From: Antitrichia curtipendula
Taxonomy: Eukaryota; Streptophyta; Bryopsida; Hypnales; Leucodontaceae
Direction of reading: 5' to 3'
Assembly: GCA_951230915.1 (NCBI GenBank)
Contig: OX579638.1
Location: 4,544,696-4,608,695, forward strand
DNA: 64,000 nucleotides
In this document: piece by piece, positions 12,321-24,421 of the stretch
Position numbering within the stretch: position 1 is the stretch's first letter
Layout of the letters: each line of letters opens with the position of its first letter
Position numbers and translations under genes: made by a program
The notes under the pieces: model-generated
Database searches by the model: none
What the model was told of the DNA's origin: nothing
What the model saw: only the letters and a program-made list of their open reading frames with translations

Positions 12321-13772
12321 CACTACTAGAAAAGCAATCAAAACCAAGACAAAACCAACACATTTCTGTTGGATTTTTACCAAACCAACATAAAAATGAT
12401 TTTTCCTCATAAACTATCTAGCTACCTTCATAATTTTTAATGAGAATTCTGTTAAATTTTTAGGAACTTTAAGAATCTTTTGGAATCTTTTGGAATCTTT
12501 TGGAATCTTTTGGAAAACTATAGAAAATATATTAGAATATATTAGAATTCTTTTGAAATCTATTAAAATCTACTATAATCTTTTGAAAATCTATTGAAAT
12601 CTTTTCAATATTTTAAAAATCTTTAAAAATCATTTGGAATCTTATATAGAGTATAAATTTAGAATTCAAATTTTAATCAATTAAATTTTTAATAAGTATA
12701 ATTTGATTTTGAAATTGATCTAAATTCCAATGATATTCTTTAATTACGATTCAAACTTAGAATTTGATCAAAATTTGAATCAAATTCAACTCTAAAACAA
12801 ATTGTGGTTCAAACAAATTAATGAAAATTCACACTTTGATTCAACTTTGATAAATTCAAATTTTAATGCAATCTTCTTTTAGTTTTCTATAGGTTGTAAT
12901 TTGATTAGAGTTTAAACTTATAATTTAATTAAGTTTGTAACATATGTTTTAAAGTTTAATGTAACAAGTATATCTAGTAGATTTTAGAGATTTCACCAAG
13001 ATACTTACATTGTCCAAAAATTAAGATTCTTCATAACTTTTTCATTAAAAATCTAAATAGAATGAATCACAACTTTACATACTCTGAGCCATAATATTTG
13101 AAATAAAAATTAAATTTATTTTACAACAAAGTTTCACTAAAAATTGAAGTGATAGGAACATGCTTGAAATTAATTTTGTCCCTCGAGATGACAGTAGTAA
13201 ATTAAAATTTGAGTTTTGAATGTTGAACTATTCAAAATGTAAGTCCTAAATTATTCAAAATCCTAAATTTGAATTATTCAACAATTGAACTATTTAATTC
13301 TAAAATTTCGTTAAACCACCTTTAAAAAAATGCTTGTCAGATTTCCAAAATAAGTTAGATTAAATTGAAAATTTTACCACTAAAAGTAGACTTCAATATC
13401 AATCATTTCCAACTAGTTTCATGGAATATGGGCTTTTAATGAAGGAGATATGGCCATTCAAAGTCTGATGACTTTGCAAAATTAAGAAGTTTTTTAATAA
13501 ATAAAAGCCTCATTCTTCCTTTCAACATGGGGCTTCAACCATGGTTGCTATCCAAGTGGTCTTGAGTTCAAAACTTGTTGGTGGCGAGCAATCCTATGTG
13601 GCGGGCAATATTCTTTTAATATTTTTTTTTAATTTTAATTTGGATTTGACCAACAAGAAACCAACAAGAAATGTGTTGATATAGAGTCCGAACCAAGTGT
13701 TCCTAACCAAGAGGAAAATCAAGACAATTTCTGTTGAATTGTCTTCATTTGGACCAAATTCTTCTAGTAGTG
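12321..13772. mobile_element. Non-autonomous CACTA (En/Spm-type) transposon
   Basis: The 1,452-bp segment begins CACTACTAGAAAAG and ends CTTCTAGTAGTG, the terminal inverted repeat class typical of plant CACTA elements. Subterminal repeats of ACCAACA/TGTTGG and ACCAAG occur at both ends, as expected for this superfamily. There is no transposase ORF. The flanking triplets (ATA left, AAC right) do not match, so the element is old or recombined. Inside are four tandem copies of the 10-mer GGAATCTTTT (~12,471-12,513) and a diverged R1-like stretch at ~12,960-13,200. Confidence 0.7.
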
Positions 13773-14230
13773 AACTGTTGTTAGTAGCATGTGTTTTGTT
13801 GCTAGCATAACATTGCTATGTCCACCTTTGGTCTCTTCCAATGCCTTTGTAACCCCATCAACAATCTCTTGTTGCGCCAAGGCAACTTTGACAGAAAGAA
13901 GATGATCATGGATACTCTGTCTAAAAAGAGGATGGAAAAGTGCATACTCCATTACCAACTTTATGTTCCTTGAGCTGGGGCAAATAGTGATCACGCTATC
14001 AATGGACCTTGCTAAATCCAACCCCACCTTCATATGTTGTTTGCCACTCATGTCACCACCCGACTCTCCTTCCTGCAAAGCTCTCACAACCTCGGCTTTT
14101 TTCTACATAGTACAGGAAAGTTGTTTTCTTTCCGACACTTTCTTCTTCTTCTCCTAAACTTGCGAGTCTGCCTCCAATCTCTCATTTGCCACGGGCACTT
14201 CATCTCGAGACAACTCTCCATTGCACGTTC
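13764..14230 (-). pseudogene. Decayed unknown protein, coiled-coil N-terminal part
   Basis: A minus-strand frame open for ~107 codons (14,087 to 13,764) contains LARSIDSVITICPSSRNIKL and ALAQQEIVDGVTKALEE. Extending upstream in the same frame meets two TAG codons, in contexts ..DSQV-TAG-EKKKK and ..SCTM-TAG-KKAEVV. The N-terminal stretch is rich in charged heptad-like residues. The frame ends within the right CACTA terminus, so the gene may have been truncated by that insertion. I do not recognise the family. Codon-like composition and the TAG-for-CAG pattern resemble the 16-22 kb locus. Confidence 0.4.
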
Positions 14231-14259
14231 AAATTCCATCACCCTAAGCCCTAGACCTT

Positions 14260-16240
14260 AGAATGCTTAGTCTATAGGTGAGCACAACCAAAGCCCATAA
14301 TTCTAAACTTCAGGATCCTAAATTGACGCTTGTGCAGAAGCAAGAGACCCTAAAGTGGAAGTACAAACCCTTTGGACCTAAACCGCCGCTGTTCAAAAGC
14401 ATTGAAATTGAAAACTTTGTGTCTCAAGCTCTAGAGTTAGATAAAAGCAAAGGCCTTGAAATTCATAACTTAGTGTTATCATCTCTATGCAAAAGCAAAA
14501 GCCCTCAAATTCAAAATTTTGCGTCATAATCTCTGTCATAGTTCACAACCCAAAACTAAACTAGAAATCTTAAGTGATCCTAAACCGTCGATGGACACAA
14601 CCAACAATTCTCGAACCCTAATCTCAATGGCATTACTGCTAGTCACCTGCAAACTACAAGGAAGCGCTACACACAAGGATCTAACGCAATCAAGGCGCCA
14701 TAAGAATGAATGCGGGAATCCACAAACTCCTAGAAATCTTGTCCGTGAGAATGAACATGGCAGCACATGTCATCATGCTGACGTCATTAGGATGCACTAC
14801 TCAGAGAAGACAAACATCTAGGTACCCAAACTAATGAAGACCTCATCTAGGCTATTATTTGTTTTTGTATTTTATAAAAAAAAATTCTAAAAAACACCAA
14901 AACTTGGGCTTGGGGGACTTTTCAAAAAAACACTTATGAATTGGCAAAAATGGGACATGCATTTTCAATTTTTCAATTTTCAAGCTCAATAAGAATTTAA
15001 TTGACATGAATTACACACAGAAATCTTGGTCATTTGTAGAGAAATACATGTATATGAAAGATAAAAGTCCATTTATCTCATTCTATGAACTGTGACAGCT
15101 TTTGTGTACATTTTTAAAAGTCCACCACGGCTTGAGTATATACTCTAGCCATTTGAATTTTGGATATAATGTTCTTCTGAATGCAAAAAATATGGCATAA
15201 AGTCCTACTTTTTAAACACTCAAAAAAATGCATACATAAACTACTTCTAAAAATAATTTAGTAGTAGATATAGACTTTGTGACATCCATAATGTTACGGT
15301 GTAGTGTGCTTATACCCATGTCTTCAATTTGAATTTATGGAGTTTTTGTAGAATTGTTACTAGATTTAGGTACATTTCTTGTTGCATTTCTAGGTCTTGA
15401 TTTTGGAAGGGGAAGCTAGTGCTTGGTTTTGGAAATGACAAGGCAGATAGTACAACCTGCATTGGAAATAACACTTCATACAAAAGTAAGTTGTAGAATA
15501 GACTCAGTAGTGTCATATGAGCTCAAATTGAGTTTATTATACTAGTTGTTTCCTACACAAGTTCAACTTGCTGTAGGTTTTCTAAACCCATTGCAATGGC
15601 AATACTGATTCATGTGTAGTAGTACAGTCCTTAAAAACGGAAGTCGATGCAAATTTAACTCGATTCAATTTAACTTGAATAGAAGTTTAACTTGATAAAT
15701 ATTTTTTTTAAGGTTTTGACTTATCTAAATATTAGATTTCAACTCGACTTGAGTTAAAACTGCAAAAGAAAAGAGTGACATCAATAGATCTCACGTAATC
15801 CCAACACAATCCACATAAAGATTTAACTCAAGCCAAATTAAATGATTCAAAATGTCATGTCCTAATGCTCACTCGACATGAGCAAAATATCGATAAATTA
15901 ACCATGTTAGTACCTCAGACACACATCTCGAATCTACATCTAAACAATTTTATCTCAAAGTGACGAGTAAAGTAAACTAATTAAAACCAATCGATCATTT
16001 CTATCAAGAGCTAACAACGTGAATTTCATTAAAATGGCGGCATTCCAGAACTTTGGTGGTTTTACATCTATATCTATCCTAGATGTTCAGACAAAGTGGC
16101 GGATTTCACATGCCTGATAACAGTTAAGCAAATATTCAGACACCTCATTTCAAAGTATCATAGGAAAAATTCATAGGCCAAAAAAGAAAATCAATTGTTA
16201 TATTGAGATGTTAACTCAATTTGAATTAATAGGTTGTGTT
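14260..16240. other. Intergenic DNA without a supported gene
   Basis: Short ORFs at 14,278-14,821 sit in a region with a loose ~65-bp direct repeat (AAAAGCAAAGGCC / AAAAGCAAAAGCC). They show no recognisable domain. The remainder is AT-rich without inverted repeats I could delimit. Confidence 0.4.
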
Positions 16241-16259
16241 GTTCTTGACTCCTACAGAA

Positions 16260-16697
16260 ATGGAAACATAGGTTAGTGAGCTGGAAGTATATCTAAAACG
16301 GTTTAATATTCTTGAAGAAAGACAAAAAGAATACGATGACGTTGATATGCTCGGCAAATGTTGGGAGTGGAAGGATCTTGAGGAAGTCAAATACTAGACT
16401 ATTGTCCTCGTTCCCATGTACAAGAACATGTCCTTCAAGACAAAGTACAAAAAAGTTGACGATAATCTCCCAATGATAGTAATCAAGGTTGTATGGGAGG
16501 TTTCATCTAGACCAAATGGTCTAATCTTTGTCTGTTGTCAAACGATAGATCCAAATCAATCAGAGGAGCATCTCTTCTCCTACGTTGTAAACAACCAAGA
16601 AATAAACTTCTTTGTGTCCGCATACTACAAGACATTAGAGGGTATTGATTACCATGAGCTTCAGAAGGACATCGAAGAACACCTTAGGGCAAATTGA
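16260..16697 (+). pseudogene. Unknown protein exon with two in-frame TAG codons
   Basis: A pyrimidine-rich CAG acceptor just before 16,258 precedes ATG at 16,260. The frame runs 145 codons to TGA at 16,695 with only two interruptions, both TAG, at codons 4 and 49. Recognisable text includes LEVYLKRFNILEERQKEYDD, CWEWKDLEEV and NNQEINFFVSAYYKTLEG. The family is not recognised. The long frame between stops and normal codon use indicate a once-functional exon. Alternatives are a translated exon with readthrough or RNA-edited TAG codons, which I consider less likely. Confidence 0.5.
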
Positions 16698-16908
16698 TGG
16701 AAAACCAAAAAAGGGGTCTACTGTAGTTGGTTATTTTGGCTTCCAGGGTGAATGTTCTCATAATCAGTTTTGATCACATTAAATTGTCAGTGGCGAACAA
16801 GAAGAAAGACTGCAGCCAATATCGCTCACAAGATATTATAGCAGCCAAAGAAGGAGTCAGGGCTCCTTTATAATGGAAACACCTAATACTAGTCAAAGCC
16901 ACACTTGC

Positions 16909-18415
16909 CTCAAGAAAATCGAAGTCCAGCTCCGCCAAAAGAGCCCACTAAGTTTGGGAAGATGATCAACACCAGGAAGAAGACAAAAGCAGACGGCAAT
17001 AATTACAGATTCTTTGCGGTATTTACATGAATCTCAACTTAAGTCAAGTTTACATCAGAACGATTTTGTAATGTTACTAGTTTTTCATTCTTTAATTCAC
17101 ATCGAGTTAAGCTTGTTCTCTAACAGAAGTTGTTTGTGTTGAATTGAATGTGCAGGAGTTTAAATCCGCCATTAAGTTGAGGTTTGCCATGATTGACATA
17201 AAAAAGAACCAAAGCTTCTTTGGCAAAAAGAACTAGAGAGACATTGACATTCACAATGTAATCAAGCTCATTACTGCTTCTTAGGATGTCTACGATCTCT
17301 AGACAGAAGTAATACCTAGTTAATCGCAAGGGGAGGCTAATCGACCCGGATTCTCTAATGGCGTTTAGGGATGTCAAGGATTGGGACTTGGAAAAAGACA
17401 GTGTCATTTTGTAGGAGTTTTTAAAAATGGATTGGAAACATTACTAAGAACGATCTCAAGAGGCTTGCCCTGCATCTATTGTATAGCACAAAGAATTGGA
17501 CGCACAAGCATCCAAAGTTGTCATGAAGGCACCAAAGCCAGTCTTCCTTGACTACTACACTACAAAAGACTGGCTTGAGAGAACGAAGAAGAAAGTTGCT
17601 GTGAGGATACACTTCATAACTTGGACTCGAAGCTCAAATTATTTGACAACGACGGCAACTCAAGGAGAAAAGCTTGGAAGGATTTTAAACGTGTCTACAA
17701 CGTTAGCAAGGCCATAAAGAACACACTTCTCACAAGGCCAGGGGAAACCTTCTTCATTCAAACAAAGATGCTTTTCAACAAGAAGAAGACCATTGATGAG
17801 TTGTCTCCTGTAGCAAAGGAATTCTTCAAGGTTTTCTTGGAGAACAAGGGCAAGTTCGTGAAGCCGAGAGTGAGGGCCTTCTTTTAGCCCTATGAAATGA
17901 AAGATGAGACGAGCTTGGCCAGTGGCATATGAATGTACGGGATGAGACTATGCAATTGAGAATCAAGACAACAATCATAGACTTCAGAGAACATTATGGG
18001 CGTCAACAACAAAGGTCCAAACACGCAGGATACTTCTTTCTATGATAAGTTCATCGGCATTTTCGAGGAAGATGCAAAGATTGAGCTGATCATTCCAAAG
18101 GTATACCTCTAGATCACTGAAGAAAAAGAAGTGGAATTGGAACTCCAAGGTTTTGTAAAGACATCCATTTTTGGGGAGAATTATTCAGTGCGCTACGTTG
18201 ACTATCTTTCGTCGACTTTTGAACGGATTAGAGACATCCCAGAGAGGAGTGCGCAAAAAAACAATCAAATTCAGTTGTTTTTCCTTGTGAAGAACGGGTC
18301 TGCCATCAAGACCCGCCAAATTCCCAAAACATTTACAGTTTTGCCAGAATCGCACTACAATACGAGAAGGCAGATCGTAGAGGTGGAATACATGATTTAT
18401 GACACGGAACTTTGA
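16909..18415 (+). pseudogene. Decayed multi-exon unknown gene, middle part
   Basis: A coding-like segment (KEPTKFGKMINTRKKTKADG, then NNYRFFA) ends at a good donor at 17,018|17,019. The frame resumes after the acceptor at 17,155 with EFKSAIKLRFAMIDIKKNQ. It continues to 18,415 through several frame changes (near 17,312, 17,605, 17,930 and 17,990) and repeated TAG codons plus two TAA codons. Most interruptions sit where Gln would fit. The last open part (18,131-18,415) reads FVKTSIFGENYSVRYVDYLS and ends in TGA. No family was recognised. This is probably one locus with the flanking segments. Confidence 0.45.
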
Positions 18416-18634
18416 ATGGAGTTTTATTTGAGCGTCCTGGACTTATTTGTGTCGCTAAAGGGCATAATGTTGTCATATTTTGCGGGAGGAAAAATTACTT
18501 GTGTTGCATGGGTGAGTGTACATGCATGTGAAATTGATGTTTAGGTCCTTGAACTTGTCATGAAAGAAAATCTTCTTTAACTCGGGTTGAATTGAATTTT
18601 CTATTCTAATTGCGCTTTTGTTCCTTCCCTCCGG

Positions 18635-19640
18635 ATGTTGTTGCTGGATCATTTCATCATTGGTGATAGCTTGAAGAAGAACAAGTTCCTCTCCTTATGT
18701 GTGGAATTGGAAAACATGGACAAGAATGATTTCTTTGAGTTAGTTTATTTCATGGACGAGTAGGAATTTGAAGAAAACAAAGCGAAGGCAACGTTGTCCA
18801 CACAAGTGAGAGAAGCATTGACCTCAGGAAAAGGAAAGGAACCATTAGAAGATTACCTCGAGCAAAATCCAAATCGGTCTTTTGGGAATGATGTTATTGA
18901 CCTCACTGCAGACACTGAAGATGGGGTGGAGCCCTAGACCAATCCAATTGAGATTGCACTAGAATTGACCCCGGGAAGAGGAGTTGGATCGATTATGGTT
19001 CATAAAATTAGTGAGATGAGGGGATCATCTAATTCTTCTACCTAGGAAAATCGGACAACTATCTCACGTCCGCGAGCCTCACAGAAAAGGAAGCCACCTG
19101 CCTCAATATCAGTAGTTCTACTTGACCAATAGTGGATCCTGAATTTGATCCAGCAAAACAATGAGGAGCAGGTTAGGCAACGACATGAGGACTAGAAAGA
19201 GCAGAGGGAAGAAAACAAGCGGGCCCGTTTGGGTACCCAAGACATGATGAAGCAATGGATGGCTTCGATGCCTGAAATCATGTCTAAGGTGGTGATGACA
19301 ACCGTCACTATGTTATTAAGTGTGAGGCTGATGATGATGTTGGATCTAGTTGCAGGATCTCCACAATTGTTGCTTGCTAATCATGCGCAAGGATTGATTG
19401 ATAGTGCTAGACAAGCACAGACAAGATCTGCCAACCTCACTGGCATGTCAGGCACGTCGGAGAATTTAATGGCCCAAGCGTCATCAAGCTCTACGTCGGA
19501 TCAGGTCAAGTCTATGCAAATTCCCGAGAATATGGAGATGGATCCTTGCGCATAAGGCGATGCAAACAACAATGTTGCACTAGATGTTGTCGCCAATCAA
19601 CTAGTGAGCGAGGTCCTATGAAAGGAGTAGAGGCCAAGCA
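18635..19640 (+). pseudogene. 307-codon frame interrupted only by five TAG codons
   Basis: From ATG at 18,635 one frame runs to TAA at 19,553. It is broken only by TAG at 18,761, 18,935, 19,043, 19,130 and 19,193. No TAA or TGA occurs inside. Surrounding residues make Gln the natural reading, as in ..QQNNEEQVRQRHED-TAG-KEQREENKRARL, a highly charged probable coiled coil. About a dozen CAA codons in the same frame are intact. Beyond 19,555 the frame stays readable to ~19,640 with further single stops. The family is unknown. It is most simply a recent pseudogene decaying by C-to-T change at CAG. Confidence 0.55.
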
Positions 19641-19979
19641 GTCACAGGGCCCTGTGACTATTATTCCTCCAGGTTGTTTCTTGTGACTCCCTCAGCCTCC
19701 TCTTCAACTTGACTTGAGTTGAAAGTCCTTCCGTTTTTTGTAGACAGTGTAGAGCAATTATAAGCAGATAGGCTCAATTTCTTAGTCCATTTTATGTGAT
19801 GTAACATTTCTCTGGGAGAGAGATAGTGTAGTATATTTGTTTTCTCATAAATCATTGTCTGGCTTGAATTCCGCAGTCCCAAATTCGATGTATGTCAAAA
19901 ATGTTCCTCTTCATATTGTATGTGATACTGCAAACATTGCTCCGAAGACTTCCCTTGCATGTGTGTGATTCACATGGAT

Positions 19980-20985
19980 GATCCTGTATAAGAGGCATAT
20001 CCGCCATGTCCCCTGGAAGTGAGAGTCGAGGAGGATGTTTTTGTTGGCTAAGAGGTTGAGGAGCAGGAAGCTCGGTAGGAAGTCAATCATTCCCGACGTT
20101 GTTGTTGTGGTGATAGAGGTTTCTCCATCCGGTGAACGAGAGGATCCGAAATATCATCTTTGGTTCTTTTGGTTGAGGATGCGGTATGTACTTCGCGATA
20201 TATGTAACAGTGTACATGTTGTGGTCTTTGTCTGTCCCATTGATTACAAATCCTTGTTTTTTTGCTTGATCAATGTGTTTTGTAGTTTAGTAAGCTTGGC
20301 TTCCTTACTAGCTTCATTGTTGGAAGCGCACCTATTTAATTCGCATTGTGTCTCTGTTTCTCATGAGGAAGATATCAGTGAGAGAACCGTTGTTGATTGT
20401 AAAGGGGAAGTGCAAATTCTTAGTCCATTTACATCCAGATTTACAAAAAAATGGCTGAGTGTCATTCTAGATCTGAATGGATTATTGTGCGTGTGTGATG
20501 ATATAAGATATTACATAAAAAAAAAGGGAAAGTTTGCTCTCCCGATGAGGTAGTTCCTAATGTAGAGCATGCCATCATGGAAATTAACAGGGTCACTCCT
20601 CAACCCCATGTCAGAAGGTTCTTGCGGGAGTTAACCTCCATTGTAAATGTTGTAGTCTGGAGCTCCATGGACCAGTCTTATCCCTAGTGTATTTCTAAAT
20701 ACCTCTTCCATATCTTAACACCTTTGTCTTTTATTTTTGGCCAAGAACAATGTGATGTTATGAAATTTAGAAGCAGAAATGGGACGCTACTGAACTATAG
20801 GTTGAGGGGATCGAACAAGAACCTATATATCAAGCCATTGGAGAAGTTGTACAAATTGAAGGGTTCCATCTTCACTAAAGAAAACACTATAATAGTGAAC
20901 GATAGGCCCGAAAAGCACTTCATGAACACCCGCACAAATGTAGTGTTCTTCAATTTGTGGTCATGAAAGAGTTTGTAGGACATGA
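19980..20985 (+). pseudogene. FCP1/NIF-type HAD phosphatase domain, decayed
   Basis: Two blocks carry the domain. The first (~20,430-20,684) reads KKWLSVILDLNGLL, then after a frame change HVRRFLRELTSIVNVVVWSS. The second (~20,724-20,966) has FIFGQEQCD, YIKPLEKLYKLKGSIFTKEN and IIVNDRPEKHFMN, ending NLWS. These are the HAD motifs I, II, III and IV of NLI-interacting-factor-like phosphatases. Motif I is DLNG in place of DxD, and motif IV has ND where DD is usual. Even an intact product would therefore probably lack normal catalysis. An upstream acidic exon (~19,990-20,184) has TAA, TAG and TGA in frame and ends at a GTATGT donor. Its link to the flanking segments is unproven. Confidence 0.6.
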
Positions 20986-21240
20986 AGGATTTTGTTGCCC
21001 CCTTAATTGTATTGAAAAGGTGCTTGCTGTGGGCATTAAAATGTAATTATTGGTTAATGAAATACAATACTTCATTTTGGTAAATACCTCTGTGTTGTGC
21101 CCAGGAATTAAGTAATATCATAGTACTTGTAATTCAACATGGAGACAATTTTTTGGCCTTTGTTGATTCTTCGGACGGCTTTGTACAACTCACCAAATCA
21201 CAAAGTGGGGTTCGACATATCATGTATCGGCGGCCACTGC

Positions 21241-21771
21241 GTAGTCAACAATGGATTTTTCAATGATGGACATAGATGAAAGTGTTGTTGATAGTCCATC
21301 CAGTGGAAGGAAGCGCCCAAAATGAGTGCACTCTCCATCTCCTCTCAAGTCCCGTTCGATGTCTCCACGGGATCGCTCTAGAATTAATCTTGAAACATAG
21401 AGGAAGCTCTACGATGAAGAAATGGGTGTGGTGGCCGTTGTCGAGGTGTGTTATTAACAATCCTTAGTTGTGCAGTCATATTTGTTTTCAAATTAAACTT
21501 TGTACACAATGTAGGTTATGAATGTCTTATATTATTGGTTTCTGCAAGTACAGGACACAGTGCCTACATTTGTTGCCATCATTGGCAACACTTTTCAGGG
21601 CGTCGGGCTTGCAAAACTTGAAGAGTGGCCTGCAATATGTAAAGGCGTACCTCATCAACCTCAACTGTCTTCTTTGGGCATCGGGAAACAACAATGCAAG
21701 ACATATGATGGATTGTCGCCTCTTCATTGTAGCCATGGTTCGTGGGATGCTTGGGAGCAGAGGTCCTTAAA
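21241..21771 (+). pseudogene. Two coding-like exons of an unknown gene
   Basis: The first exon (to 21,445) reads MDFSMMDIDESVVDSPSSGR, then a Ser/Pro/Arg-rich part with one TGA and one TAG in frame, and ends GAG|GTGTGT. The second starts after CTGCAAG at 21,549 in matching phase: YRTQCLHLLPSLATLFRASG..., open to TAA at ~21,769. Downstream to 22,138 there is a second, longer open frame in another phase with no recognised domain. It may be the 3' end of the locus that starts at 16.2 kb. Confidence 0.4.
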
Positions 21772-22139
21772 GAAACGATTGCATGAGAATGTACACCAAA
21801 GATCCGCTAGTAGTAATGGATACAATCAAGGGCCAAAGTTATTAAAGGCACTAGAAATGTTGAAGAATAGTCACACTTGTAGTTTGTGCATTGGAGACTA
21901 TGAAGGACATCTTACTGTTTCCATTACTAACAATGATATAGAATTTTGGTGTATCACTCAAATGTTATTGAGTGATTTAAAATTTTGGATTCTTGGCACT
22001 TTAACGTTAAGCAATGCTTCTACAAACAATCTTTTCGCAATGTGTTCATCCATTACGTACATATTTGATGAATGGTTTCAAATAATTGTGTTGTATATCG
22101 CAAATAGTACATGGTATTTTGGAATTTTTCATTTGTAAA

Positions 22140-23720
22140 CCTTTTTTGAATGTCAATGTGTTGATTTTCATCTATTTATGTACAAGATTTCTTCTTTGGT
22201 TATGTTTTTTGTGCCTCTAGAGAGTCCAATGTCGTTGGGAAAAAACTCCCATTTTACTAGGAAATTCCCAAAGTAATGAATATCATGTTAGCTAGCCTTT
22301 TAATAATTTAAAATAGCCTTAGTATTATAAGATCTAGCATAAAATGAATAGATTGTAGAATTTCCTACCAGTCCAAATTTGCAAGTAAGCTATATGAGTC
22401 CACTTGAGCAACTTCATTAGATAAGCAAATAGCCATTGCCACTGAATTATTATTGGACCACTCACTCCTTTCAATTCAATTTTTTTTTCTCTTGGCTAGG
22501 GACATTGAACTCCAAGGGCCGCATTTCTTTACTAGTAGACCACATAAGTACAGATGGCATGACTCTAAAATCCGTCCTACAAACTAGATCTAGTAGGTCA
22601 TGCTGATAGTTGTATGGCGAGCCTAATGCGGAGGTCTAGTCAAGGATGAATGTGAAAAAAAAGTATTTTGTGTCGTACTAATTCTGTTTCTCTACATCTC
22701 TTTGGGCTAATTTGGGGCCTCTAATTGCAAATATGAACTCAAAATTAAAAATAAATAAATTGTGTAGCAAATAAAAGGTTCTTGCATTTTTCTAGGAGTA
22801 AAATATGGGGGCAAAATTGCCTCCGTAACAACTATAAACGCAACCGTCCAGCAAGATTCAACATCTTGCGTGCAAATGAAATGAAATACTGAATAAATTA
22901 GATTTTCTGTTTTTAACTTCAAAGACCAATCAATTATAAATCCTATATGATTGGATGGAAATGTTTCATCTTTTCTGCAACTGCAATAAGTTAACAATAT
23001 AATAGAAGGGAATAACTTAGGGCTTCTTTACATGCTTGACTAGTGGGCAAAATGCAACAAGATGTGCTACAAGTAGAATTGCTATTTACACTTTCATGTA
23101 AACCCTATGGGTAGGGGAGGGATACAATAAGAACTTGACATGTATTAGATTCTCTCAAGAGTGAATAGCCTCTACCAATGGGGTTGTCTATCAATTTGGT
23201 TGAAATAAGAACTCATTTTCTACTTACACACACCAACAAAACAATTGATTGAGCCTATTTTGTCTTTTTTCTTAAATTAGGCAAAATTTTGCTCATTAGG
23301 CTAGCATGTAAGCCCACATATAGTGGAATGACCATCACTAAAATTCACTTTGAGTTCTCTTCAATAATGGCCTGGTTAGTCAATTTGATTGGGCACCTAT
23401 TGATTATTGTGCAATCAAATCACAAATAATCACCTCAAAATTTTGTGTTATTTGTTTGAAGAATTTTTTTTTTAAATCACCACAACATTTTTATATCATG
23501 CCACTAATACTATTGGAACTAAGTCAAGTAACATAGATAGAGGAAGGAAAAAATGTAATGATGGTGTGAAAGACTGGTGAGAATGAAACATCTGTTGGGA
23601 ATGGCTCAACTATCCAAGCCTCATGGACTTAAATGTCATCCACTAGAAACATCAAATTTCATTTGCGTTTTTTATTCCCCTAAGAGTCTATGCTAGAGAG
23701 GAAAAGGTAGATATACATTA
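22140..23720. other. Intergenic DNA, no gene seen
   Basis: AT-rich sequence with no ORF above background, no splice-framed exon series and no delimited repeat. Confidence 0.45.
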
Positions 23721-23726
23721 AATGAT

Positions 23727-23980
23727 TTTCAGCGCCTACAGAGGACTGCGAGTTCCCTAGGGTTCTTAGCCTTTGGAACTATGTTGCAGTAGCTGCCTGA
23801 CATGGCACGGAGACTACCATGCATATAAAAATATTTTTTCATTTTTCTTTTTCATTTTAAGATTAAATTTTTTTTTTTAAAAAAATATTTTTGACAGTGG
23901 CATTTTTTAACTTCCGGGGGAACAACACTAAGAATAGGTCTAAAATGGCCCTCCCAGACCCCCAAATCTCATCTAATGTA
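23727..23980. repeat. Dispersed repeat R2, copy 1
   Basis: The ~250-bp segment is a same-orientation homologue of 41,967-42,219. Both start TTTTCAG, share TTCCCTAGGGTTC, TTTGGAACTA, TGACRTGGCA and ACAGTGG, and end GGCCCTCC.AGACCCCC.AAAT..CATCTAATG. It is more GC-rich than its surroundings and non-coding. The class is undetermined. Confidence 0.6.
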
Positions 23981-24421
23981 TTTTGCCCCAAAATAAGTTA
24001 GGGCTTCAGAAGACTCTAGGCTTAAAAAATCTTCATTCTTAAAAGATTTTCTTATCTTCATATTCTTTATTAATGAATTGATTTAGAAGATTGCACAAAA
24101 ATCACAAAGTATCAAGCGATCATACATTGTTGAAGCATAGACAAAATTGTCTTTCTAAACATACTAGAGTGTACTTCATCTGATTCATGAAGCTCCTACA
24201 TAAAGCTCTTGAAATTATCCATCCATTCAACCTATACAAGGACTTTTAAGGTTGATCCTCTAACACCGCACCAGCCAAAAAATAGTCCATAAATTATTTC
24301 TTAGATCACTTTAGAAATGAAGAACGCATCTATTGATTCAATAATGTGATCATTTTTAGCAAAGTACCTCGTCTTTTCATGTTTTAATCACTATTTTTCT
24401 ATTTGCAACAGATAAACCATA

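Noticed and set aside
18635..19555. Reassignment of TAG to Gln in this genome
   Set aside because: The intact enkurin, annexin, NAC, RPL5 and gag-pol frames encode Gln with CAG/CAA and have no internal TAG, and the decayed locus also contains frameshifts, TAA and TGA. Decay is simpler, though the four host genes all end in TAA and so do not test TAG directly.
20035..20553. 172-codon ORF as a single protein
   Set aside because: Only the last ~35 residues fit the NIF domain; the rest reads through a probable intron and is out of frame with the coding-like upstream exon.
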